In this document: positions 8,175 through 15,381 of the stretch, piece by piece | Position numbering within the stretch: position 1 is the stretch's first letter | How the letters are laid out: each line of letters starts with the position of its first letter | Source of the DNA: HT1-32 sp040219025 | GTDB taxonomy: Bacteria; Pseudomonadota; Alphaproteobacteria; Rhodospirillales; HT1-32 | Assembly (NCBI GenBank): GCA_040219025.1 | Contig: JAVJTE010000035.1 | Span: 96,880-160,879 of the forward strand | Length of the DNA: 64,000 bases | Direction: 5' to 3' | The notes under the pieces: generated by a model | What the model was told of the DNA's origin: nothing | Database searches by the model: none | The model's input: only the letters and a program-made list of their open reading frames with translations | Position numbers and translations under genes: made by a program

Positions 8175-10274
8175 TCATTCTCCGGCAGCAACAGCCAGAT
8201 CAGGCTTTTCGATCTGCTGATCCTGCCGAAAACCGTAGGAAGCACCATAAAGTGCCGCTTTGTCTTCCTGACCCGGGGCATGGGAAACACCCCGCCGCCG
8301 GTTGGATGACATGATGATGGCAAAGGCCCGCTGATACTTGTCATGTGCCGGTTCATCACGATTCCAGATCGCCCGGTATGCATCAATGCCGCGAATCTTC
8401 AGCACAAAATCTCGCGGGCGATCCATCTTCAGATCGGACAGCCTGTCGGAGTAGTTGCCGGCAATCCAGCCCATGATATCGAAGGGCGACTGGATCATGA
8501 CTGTCTCGTCAACCGGCGCATCGGCAGGGATGAAGGAATCAAGAACAATCCGGCGCACCACAGCAAGCTCTGCCAGAAAGTCTTCCGGTACCTCGCCGCC
8601 ATTGCGTTGCCTGAGAATATCCAGACCTGTCGCGATGGCTTCATCGACACAGGCCTCGAAATGGCCATTCTCGAACAGGCCGATAATCAGTTTGTCCTCC
8701 AGCACGTAGATACCCATCAGCGGCTCGTCTGCGGCCATCTTGCGGCGCACATACTCGATCACTTCTTCCGGCGTATCATGCAGGAATTCGCGCATGCCCG
8801 TCTCAAACTCGACGGACATGTTGTGCAGGATCGGCGCCTTGTCAGCCGTCTTGGCAATCTCCAGCAGGATCTCTGTCGAGCGAACGCCATGGCATTCAAA
8901 CAGGAACAGCAGTTCTTTCAGATAGCTGCGGAAATGCGCGAAATCGAACAGGGCAATCAGCCGGTTGCCAAGGAAATACTCTTCCTCGGTCATCGTGTTG
9001 TTTTCGATGACCCATTCATCAATCTCGATATTTTCCATATCCGGATGCCGGGTGTAACCGTTCTCCGACATCGAGAACTTGGTCCGGGCGTCATATTTCG
9101 CACGGTCGGCCGGATCATCCATTTCCGAACCCTTGAGAATCCGGAGCTGATTCATGGCAATCGATTCAAACCGGAAATCCAGCAGCTTGTCGATCGAGGA
9201 CAGGTAGCTTTGCAGGCTTTCGCCCGGAAGGGCAAAGATCAGTTCCGAAACCAGGGTCAGATCGTTCTCACGGGCGTAACCGATGGCCGATGATACCACC
9301 GTGTCCTTGAGATTGATCCGCTTGATGTTCTGCAGCACATCATGTGTGGCTGTCTGATAGCTGATATTGAACGGCATCATATCGCGCAGCATGTTAGAGA
9401 TATGCTTCACACGGTCCGTCGGATGCTTGTCCGTATAGATCGAGACGGAATGCGGGAAGCCGGTCTTCTGACGCGTCTCCATCAGATATTCGGCAATCTC
9501 CACGTCACGATGCAGAATGCCGAAGTTCTCGTCAGCGAACCGCATGTACCGGTTTTTTGCCCGCTTTTCGATGTAGTCGATCTCGTCACGCACCCGGTCC
9601 ATATCGAAGGCCTTGACCTTTGACCAGGTATCCTTGCCGGAGACACAGAAGGTACAGCGATAGGGACAGCCCCGGGCCGTCTGAATGATCGGCAGATAGT
9701 CGATATCATCCAGAAAGTAATCCATCATGCCGCCGAGATAAGGCGACGGAATGTTGTTAATATCATCCTCGAACCGGGTGATAACCGAACCGACGGGCTG
9801 GCTGAAATCCGGATCGACGGAAATGCAGCCCTCAACCACGGATCCGCGGACCTTTTTCGCATCACCCAGACTGAGGAAGGCCTCGATGATATTGGCGGTC
9901 GGGCCTTCGCCCTCGTTCGGCATGTAGAAATCAACCTGCCGGTTCGAGAGGATTTCCTTGTTGGTGATATGCAGGTTCTGCGACACGTCAGGCCCGCCGA
10001 TGGCGATCAGCGCATCCGGATAGATGCGGCGCACATAGGAGGCGGTTTTCAGCGTCAGCTGTGTATTCCATGAATAGGAACCGAAGGCCACCATGTCAGG
10101 CCGGTGGTCCTGCATCGCCTCATGCATTTCCTCAAACTTGCGAAACTGGTGAATCGTGATCGCGTCACCGAAACGGTGTTTCAGATAGGCCGCCACAAAT
10201 CCCATACCGATCGGCACGGAATTCCGAATGTACCGATAGTAGGAGTTCTGCAGATCAGCGAGGAAAACGCGCAT
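8175..10274 (-). CDS. B12-binding-type radical SAM protein
   Basis: The protein has 699 residues. Residues 1-150 resemble the cobalamin-binding domain seen in BchE-like radical SAM enzymes (SVPIGMGFVAAYLK, VAFGSYSWN, AIGGPDVSQN). The radical SAM core follows with the cluster motif CPYRCTFC at about residues 203-210 and ADENFGI. The C-terminal 300 residues are unlike well-known subfamilies. It is the first gene after the ops-like leader, with an AAGGT ribosome site 8 bases before the ATG at 10274. Related proteins methylate or rearrange unactivated carbons. Here a sugar or lipid intermediate of the surface glycan is a reasonable guess, but not shown. Confidence 0.75.
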   Translation of the reverse strand: MRVFLADLQNSYYRYIRNSVPIGMGFVAAYLKHRFGDAITIHQFRKFEEMHEAMQDHRPDMVAFGSYSWNTQLTLKTASYVRRIYPDALIAIGGPDVSQNLHITNKEILSNRQVDFYMPNEGEGPTANIIEAFLSLGDAKKVRGSVVEGCISVDPDFSQPVGSVITRFEDDINNIPSPYLGGMMDYFLDDIDYLPIIQTARGCPYRCTFCVSGKDTWSKVKAFDMDRVRDEIDYIEKRAKNRYMRFADENFGILHRDVEIAEYLMETRQKTGFPHSVSIYTDKHPTDRVKHISNMLRDMMPFNISYQTATHDVLQNIKRINLKDTVVSSAIGYARENDLTLVSELIFALPGESLQSYLSSIDKLLDFRFESIAMNQLRILKGSEMDDPADRAKYDARTKFSMSENGYTRHPDMENIEIDEWVIENNTMTEEEYFLGNRLIALFDFAHFRSYLKELLFLFECHGVRSTEILLEIAKTADKAPILHNMSVEFETGMREFLHDTPEEVIEYVRRKMAADEPLMGIYVLEDKLIIGLFENGHFEACVDEAIATGLDILRQRNGGEVPEDFLAELAVVRRIVLDSFIPADAPVDETVMIQSPFDIMGWIAGNYSDRLSDLKMDRPRDFVLKIRGIDAYRAIWNRDEPAHDKYQRAFAIIMSSNRRRGVSHAPGQEDKAALYGASYGFRQDQQIEKPDLAVAAGE

Positions 10275-10318
10275 GGTGCATACCTTGTGTCATGTCGCAT
10301 GAGAGCCTGATTTTGCGC

Positions 10319-10329
10319 ATGCTACCGCA
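10319..10329 (-). promoter_or_regulatory. ops-like element (RfaH recruitment site)
   Basis: On the minus strand this reads TGCGGTAGCAT, which matches the operon polarity suppressor core GGCGGTAGCNT at 10 of 11 positions. It continues as GC, as in the enterobacterial element. It lies 44 bases upstream of the radical SAM start and 55 bases downstream of the NusG/RfaH-like gene, in the sense orientation of the operon. A short GGGTG/CACCC hairpin precedes it. The match is seen directly; recruitment of the adjacent antiterminator is inferred. Confidence 0.6.
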
Positions 10330-10384
10330 GTGCGGGTGAAAACGCACCCACACGATTAATGGCTGACGGAACAATTCTGACCGC

Positions 10385-10885
10385 TCAGCTTTCGAGCGCC
10401 AGCGCCCCGGCATTCATCCGCACCCGCACCTGCCGACCCAGAAAGTCCATCAGCAGGGTGACACGTGCCTGATCATCTTCGGCATCGAAGACAGCACTGA
10501 GTTCTTTCAGCGGCCCTTCTCCGATGCGTACCTTTTGCCCCCGGTTGATCGGCTTCGGGGTCATTTCAATATATCCGTCAGCATTCTCACGCGACCGGAT
10601 ATCCTCAATAACTGTTTCTTTCAGCGGTGCCGGACGACCACCATCGCTGACAATGTGCAGGACACCGACAGTCGAGTTGATGGCTCGCCAGCCGCTCTTC
10701 GCACCGTCGATGGCAACGAACAGATAGCGCGGAAACAGCGGCTGCTTAACAATATCGGTCTTGCGGGCGTGCCGGCGTTTCTTCAGATAGGTCGGCAGAT
10801 AGACGCTGTAGCCCTGACGCAGCAGATGAAACGCTGCCTTTGTCTCTGCCCGCGGCTGGGTATGAACGGCAAACCACTGCAACAT
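10385..10885 (-). CDS. RfaH/UpxY-like NusG-family transcription antiterminator
   Basis: The protein has 166 residues. The N-terminal NGN domain is clear (WFAVHTQPRAETKAAFHL, YLPTYLKKRRHA, PLFPRYLFV), and the C-terminal KOW region follows (INRGQKVRIGEGPLKELSAVF). It is shorter than typical NusG and stands beside polysaccharide genes, not beside rpl genes, so it is a specialised paralogue of the RfaH, LoaP or UpxY kind. Such proteins ride on RNA polymerase and let it read through long capsule or LPS operons. The gene starts 5 bases after the MarR_EPS-like regulator and is followed by an ops-like site. Confidence 0.87.
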   Translation of the reverse strand: MLQWFAVHTQPRAETKAAFHLLRQGYSVYLPTYLKKRRHARKTDIVKQPLFPRYLFVAIDGAKSGWRAINSTVGVLHIVSDGGRPAPLKETVIEDIRSRENADGYIEMTPKPINRGQKVRIGEGPLKELSAVFDAEDDQARVTLLMDFLGRQVRVRMNAGALALES

Positions 10886-10890
10886 ACGGC

Positions 10891-11535
10891 CTACTCCGCC
10901 AGAACCGGCTGGGTGCGCGTCACATTCAGCAGACGCGGCGTCAGAATACGGTCATCGGCAACATCCGCTCGCAGACGTTCGAACATCTGCTGCGGCGATG
11001 TCATGTCGGCAATCAGAATCACATCGAAAGCCGGCGCATCCGCCAGACAGGACACAACCGGATGCCCGAGCATGACCTGACGGTCAGAGTCCGGATCAAT
11101 AATGGCCACAACGTCGAGGGCAAATTCGCGGGCGCAGAGATCCGCAATCTCACAGAGATCACCGGATCCCGCGATCAGTATCCTGCGTCGTCCTGATGTG
11201 TCACATTCCGTCAGCAGCGCCAGACACTGGTCCTTTGCGGCACGGAAGAAACTCAGCGACTGGGTGAGATAGAAGGTCGTCAGGCGGCTTTTCTCTGCAA
11301 ACCCCTGCGGCGTCAGATAATAGGCATAACGTTTCGCCGGGATCTGCTGAACCTTGATGAAGCCCTTCTTCACGCAGCGTTTCAGATAGGCGTTTGCCAG
11401 CCCCAGCGCGACACCAAGTTCGGTCGCAACAGCGCGTTGCGTGACGTTGCTGTCCTGCTCAACCGCATTGAGCAGCCCGAGCGTCAGCGCAGTTTCCTGC
11501 AGGTCGGCGGTTTGCTGGTTGTCTTTGATGTTCAT
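10891..11535 (-). CDS. MarR_EPS-type winged-helix regulator with C-terminal Rossmann-like domain
   Basis: The protein has 214 residues from the ATG at 11535. An alternative GTG at 11559 would place the start inside an operator-like repeat and ahead of the expected transcript start. Residues 8-90 match the exopolysaccharide-associated MarR group: LLNAVEQDSNVTQRAVATEL, then YLKRCVKKGFIKVQQ and YYLTPQGFAEKSRL. The remaining 120 residues form a nucleotide-binding-like fold (RILIAGSGDLCEIADL, DVVAIIDPDSDRQVMLG) similar to the N-terminus of sugar acetyltransferases. This suggests that a ligand tunes repression. It is coupled to the antiterminator gene and probably controls both itself and the operon. 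Confidence 0.8.
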   Translation of the reverse strand: MNIKDNQQTADLQETALTLGLLNAVEQDSNVTQRAVATELGVALGLANAYLKRCVKKGFIKVQQIPAKRYAYYLTPQGFAEKSRLTTFYLTQSLSFFRAAKDQCLALLTECDTSGRRRILIAGSGDLCEIADLCAREFALDVVAIIDPDSDRQVMLGHPVVSCLADAPAFDVILIADMTSPQQMFERLRADVADDRILTPRLLNVTRTQPVLAE

Positions 11536-11573
11536 TGCATGAACAGATATCGCGTTCACAGTGTGAACGTCAA
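11530..11573 (-). promoter_or_regulatory. Promoter with two operator-like inverted repeats ahead of the MarR_EPS-type regulator
   Basis: On the minus strand a TTGACG -35 (11573-11568) is separated by 17 bases from a weak ATATCT -10 (11550-11545). A perfect 15-base palindrome, GTTCACA-C-TGTGAAC (11554-11568), fills the spacer. A second repeat of the same type, GTTCAT-N3-ATGAAC (11530-11544), begins directly after the -10 and includes the ATG at 11535. The two centres are 24 bases apart. A start of transcription near the second repeat would give an almost leaderless message. The arrangement fits autorepression by the winged-helix protein. Confidence 0.55.
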
Positions 11574-11577
11574 GTCC

Positions 11578-13647
11578 TTACCAGCCGGGCGGTGACAGAC
11601 GGGGCTTCCCGGTCCAGTCCGTATGCCGCCGTCGGGTCGGTTCATCGTCGAAAGAATCAGGATAAGCACAGCCCTGTTCAGTCAGCCGGACGATGATGAC
11701 CATTTCATCGACCGGCGTTTTCTGTGCCAGCGTCCGCGACATCTTGCGCTGGGTCCGGCTGAGGTGAACAATTTCACCACACCCGTCACGCAAGAGCTTG
11801 AGCACAAGCTGATGAAATCTCCCGATACCACTCCCTTCAATCCCGAGACTGTCGATATCCTGATGCAGGACCATGACGGGACCTCGACCTTGATCACGAA
11901 CCGAGAAGGCCGGGTTATCAATCAGATGAAACAGAACATGGGTCGCTCCAAGCGCATTGAGGTCGGACAAAAACCGGCGGGGGTCGGTACTGTTACTTCC
12001 ATTCGAGACCAGTCGTTCCAGATCGCTGCTGACACGATAGAAGGGCTGGCCGAGATAGAAATTGTTCCGGCGTTCCATCAGAACCAGCAGGTCCTGATCG
12101 GTGAGATTTTCTGCCATCCACTGAATTGCATCATAATCCAGCAGGTCGTCACGCAATGCCCCGGCCCGGTCGGCCCCGGACGCGATATAGTCCGCTGTCG
12201 CCCGGTGATAAAACGCCCAGCCGCCTGCCTGAATACCCGCAGACAGCAACAACACCGCACCCAGCAGGGCGTAACTTGCGCGTGAGCGGCAGGCCCGGTG
12301 CGCCGCAATGCCAAGCGCCAGCAGGACCAGCGGAATGACCGGCACCAGATGCCGCACCCGCTGTGACGCGCCAAAGAACCACCAGAGAATATAAAACAGC
12401 ACGAAAATCGCCGCGAAAACCAGCACCAGACGACCGGCCTCTGTCCAGTTGTCAGAAGGCAGGATAGCTCCGCGACGCAACCGCCGGAAGGCTGCGACAA
12501 GACTGATTGGCAGCAAGGCAAACAGGGCCGGACCAAGACCTGTACGATCCGCTTCAAAGCCCGGATGGGTCGCCATGAAAACATGAAAGGGATAGGTCAC
12601 GAGACCGATAATATCAGCCGGTAATACTGCCTCGTTCTGGAGTATTCGCTGGCCGAACTCGGCAGCATGGCTCCCGTCCCAGTAGGGTTCTCCGGCAAAC
12701 ATCGGAAACAGCGGCGATCCGGTTGCAAGCCAGAGCCAGCCATACCACTGACCAGCCGCAACCAGCCCGGCAATTCCGGCCGCCGCAATCAGGGCTGGCC
12801 GGCGCACCACCGCAATCAGGACCAGACCCCCCGCCGCCGCATAGAGCAGGCCGGTAAATTTCGCCGCCGCGATACCGCCGCATAACAGGCCTGCCAGAAC
12901 CGCACGCCCGATTGTCGGCTGGTCCCGCATCGACCATATCAGTAGCGCCGCCGACAGTGTCAGCAGGGCAATCCTTGTTTCCACCTGCCCGGCACTGAGA
13001 CCATAGATGACGGCCGGCATGGTCAGGAAGATCAGCGCCAGAAGCCCGGCCACAGGATATCCACAGACAGGCCGGGCAACCCCGTAGATCAGCAACGCCA
13101 CTACCCAGACCATCAGTTTGGCTGTCGCCAGCATGGCAAACTCGCCGCCCAGTTGCAGCGGCAGGGCGTAGAGTGTCTGAAACAGGAGCGGGGCCGCACC
13201 GTCCACAGCACGCGGGATCAGAAACAGCTCACCACGGGCCAGAAACTGCAATGGCAGGGCGAAATGGTAAGCATTGCTGTCGGCATCGAACACCGGCATT
13301 GTCGCCGCCAGCATATCGACCACAAACAGCACTGCCGCGACAGCAAGCAGTGGTGAGGCAGACCGGAAATCCGCGCCAATCCCGGAGGCCAGCACCCGCC
13401 ATTGCAGACCGGCATTTAAAATGCCGGGCACCACAAGGGCCGTGAACCAGAGCGCCGACGTACCGCCTGCAAGCAGCAGCCAGAACATCATCCATCCCAG
13501 CAGAACCAGACCGGTTGCAATCCGCAGCGCCAGACCGGTCGCCCCAACCTGCAAACCGGCTTTCAGCAGCCGGTTCAGCAGCTCGCCATATCCGGCGGCG
13601 GCCATGATGACAAACAGGGCAACCGGCAGACCAAGCAGACTGGTCAT
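11578..13647 (-). CDS. Multi-pass membrane protein, GT-C glycosyltransferase-like
   Basis: The protein has 689 residues with 11-13 predicted membrane helices in the first 480 and a soluble tail of about 200 residues. An acidic loop after the second helix group (FDADSNAYHFALPLQF, near residue 120) resembles the catalytic loop of GT-C enzymes, which use polyprenyl-phosphate sugars at the periplasmic face. The tail includes ATHVLFHLIDNP, a segment often seen in DUF1420- and ArnT-like proteins. Its start overlaps the stop of the 47-residue peptide gene. The likely role is transfer of a sugar to the surface glycan or a lipid. No sugar can be named. Confidence 0.6.
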   Translation of the reverse strand: MTSLLGLPVALFVIMAAAGYGELLNRLLKAGLQVGATGLALRIATGLVLLGWMMFWLLLAGGTSALWFTALVVPGILNAGLQWRVLASGIGADFRSASPLLAVAAVLFVVDMLAATMPVFDADSNAYHFALPLQFLARGELFLIPRAVDGAAPLLFQTLYALPLQLGGEFAMLATAKLMVWVVALLIYGVARPVCGYPVAGLLALIFLTMPAVIYGLSAGQVETRIALLTLSAALLIWSMRDQPTIGRAVLAGLLCGGIAAAKFTGLLYAAAGGLVLIAVVRRPALIAAAGIAGLVAAGQWYGWLWLATGSPLFPMFAGEPYWDGSHAAEFGQRILQNEAVLPADIIGLVTYPFHVFMATHPGFEADRTGLGPALFALLPISLVAAFRRLRRGAILPSDNWTEAGRLVLVFAAIFVLFYILWWFFGASQRVRHLVPVIPLVLLALGIAAHRACRSRASYALLGAVLLLSAGIQAGGWAFYHRATADYIASGADRAGALRDDLLDYDAIQWMAENLTDQDLLVLMERRNNFYLGQPFYRVSSDLERLVSNGSNSTDPRRFLSDLNALGATHVLFHLIDNPAFSVRDQGRGPVMVLHQDIDSLGIEGSGIGRFHQLVLKLLRDGCGEIVHLSRTQRKMSRTLAQKTPVDEMVIIVRLTEQGCAYPDSFDDEPTRRRHTDWTGKPRLSPPGW

Positions 13648-13787
13648 TGAATGCCCACCAGTTGCAGAGCCAGCCCGATCAGATCCCGGAACCGGTAAAG
13701 ATAGACAGCAATGACCAGCAGTCCCGCCATCAGGGCGAACAGTTCGGCCAGGCTGACAGTTTCTTTCGGAGCTTCAGATTTCGTCAT
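13644..13787 (-). CDS. 47-residue single-helix membrane peptide
   Basis: This short frame from the ATG at 13787 starts MTKSEAPKETVS and continues with a hydrophobic segment (ELFALMAGLLVIAVYLYRF) and an amphipathic end. It sits in a 217-base space between the DUF4956 gene and the GT-C-like gene. Its stop overlaps the start of the latter (ATGA), which supports translation. No family is recognised. It might be a small subunit of the membrane machinery of this cluster. The ribosome site is weak, so the start is tentative. Confidence 0.5.
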   Translation of the reverse strand: MTKSEAPKETVSLAELFALMAGLLVIAVYLYRFRDLIGLALQLVGIQ

Positions 13788-13864
13788 CTGCGTCCAGTGC
13801 CATGAAAAACGCCGCCGCGGGGTGCCTGTCTCAGCTGCCTGCAGCCCGGACGACGGTCTGCGTA

Positions 13865-14566
13865 TCAGTAATCAACATCCGTTTTGGACGCGACAAAGAC
13901 AATTTCGCTCAGCTCGTCAAGTTTGCTGAGCGCACCTGTAAAGGTCATTGGGTCGACATCTTTCTTCAGAACGATATCAAACGTCACCTTCTCGGTCATG
14001 CCATCTCCGGAAGCTTCGACATGCAGAAGTTCAGAGCGTTTGGCATATTTCTTCAGCACGTCACTGTAACGTCGTGCCGCACCTTCATCACCCGACGGTT
14101 TGCGGAAACGCAGGATGAATTCACTTTTATACAGGCTGCCATAATTCGTGAAATCCAGCACCAGCGAGGCAACCGCCAGAAATCCGGTGCCAAACAGGGC
14201 CAGAAAGTAGCTCGACGTCCCCGCTGCCATACCCGCCGCCAGCGTCATGAAGATGTAGGACATATCTTTTGTGTCCTTCACCACCGACCTGAAGCGGATG
14301 ATGGACAGCGCCCCGACGAGTGCAAAGGCGCGCGCCAGACTGTTGCCGATCACCATCATCACGATCGCCACGATTGTCGCCACGAAAACCAGGGTGATCA
14401 TGAAGGACTGAGAATAGCTCATACCCTTGTGGGTATATTTGTAGATTGAACTGACGACGATGCCGAGCAGGAACGCCAGACATATGTTCAGAACGATCTC
14501 GGTCGACGAATAGACGACGAAGGAACTCAGGGCGTCAACGAGCGCCGAGCTTTCTGTTCCCTGCAT
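13865..14566 (-). CDS. DUF4956 family membrane protein
   Basis: The protein has 233 residues with four membrane segments in the first 140, including a conserved ALSIIRFRSVVKDTKDMSYIF stretch (residues about 89-109) between helices. A soluble domain of about 90 residues follows (LRFRKPSGDEGAARRY, VTFDIVLKKDVDP). This is the DUF4956 family, which is regularly found beside VTC-domain and CotH-like genes. The function is not established; a transporter or regulator for the VTC product has been an obvious guess. It lies 17 bases downstream of the VTC gene. Confidence 0.83.
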   Translation of the reverse strand: MQGTESSALVDALSSFVVYSSTEIVLNICLAFLLGIVVSSIYKYTHKGMSYSQSFMITLVFVATIVAIVMMVIGNSLARAFALVGALSIIRFRSVVKDTKDMSYIFMTLAAGMAAGTSSYFLALFGTGFLAVASLVLDFTNYGSLYKSEFILRFRKPSGDEGAARRYSDVLKKYAKRSELLHVEASGDGMTEKVTFDIVLKKDVDPMTFTGALSKLDELSEIVFVASKTDVDY

Positions 14567-14583
14567 GGCAAAACCTCAGTTTG

Positions 14584-15342
14584 TTATTCAAGACGGGTTG
14601 CGAGGCCATTGATTTCCATGCCCCGGCAGAATTTTGAAATGGACAGACGCCGCAGACCATATGCCTGAACTATGCGATGAAACCAAGCCGGTATTCGACG
14701 GTTGAACTTGATCTCGACGATTGTCCGGCCCGGTTCGGCAAGCTTCCAGGGCGGTGTCGCATCCGGGAACAGTTGCCCGGTTGCCGCCGACCGAAGATCC
14801 GAATCAAAGGTCACGCGAAAATTCATGTCATAATCACTGACATAGGGTCGGCGGATGTAATCCACCAGCACCACCGGCGCCAGACGGCGGCGGAGTGATG
14901 AATACAGAAAGGTTTCCAGAAAATCCGTGTCGTCCTGGTCCTGACGGATATTGCCCAGCAGATAGGGGTCCAGAAACGAACCGAGTTCATCACGTGAAAC
15001 CCGGGCCCGTTGCTTGTAGACCCGCTGATTATAGCGCCCCTTCATTTCGAGAAAGATCGGCGTCTGCCCGTCATCATCATGCACGTAGGTTCTCAGCCGG
15101 TATTTGCGCCGGTCGAGCTGGCCATCGATCTTTTCATAATAATGAGTGCGGGCAGCATCATCGAAATACAGCGACCGGACGATATAGGAGTTCTGCATAT
15201 CGCTGTGCGCAAAGCCGTCATAGCGCATGAAATTCGATATCTCACCTTCCACCTGTTCCCGCATCTCCGCATCCAGAAGATACTTGAACTCATAGCGCGA
15301 GAATTCCTCGACCGCCCCCCGCCGCATGATTTCCAGGGCCAT
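14584..15342 (-). CDS. VTC-domain protein (polyphosphate-polymerase-like)
   Basis: The protein has 252 residues, the whole length of a bacterial VTC tunnel domain. The basic and acidic residues that line the tunnel are present: YEFKYLLD near the start, IVRSLYFDD, RRKYRLRTY, FLEMKGRYNQRVYKQR, VDYIRRPY, VEIKFNRRIP and SISKFCRGM. In the yeast VTC complex this fold makes inorganic polyphosphate from ATP. The bacterial stand-alone versions are less studied. It lacks an SPX domain and membrane helices of its own, so the adjacent DUF4956 protein is the likely membrane partner. CotH-like and DUF4956 neighbours match a recurrent gene set. Confidence 0.83.
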   Translation of the reverse strand: MALEIMRRGAVEEFSRYEFKYLLDAEMREQVEGEISNFMRYDGFAHSDMQNSYIVRSLYFDDAARTHYYEKIDGQLDRRKYRLRTYVHDDDGQTPIFLEMKGRYNQRVYKQRARVSRDELGSFLDPYLLGNIRQDQDDTDFLETFLYSSLRRRLAPVVLVDYIRRPYVSDYDMNFRVTFDSDLRSAATGQLFPDATPPWKLAEPGRTIVEIKFNRRIPAWFHRIVQAYGLRRLSISKFCRGMEINGLATRLE

Positions 15343-15381
15343 TATTGCAAACTTTCGCGAGAAGAAGCCGACATGATATCC

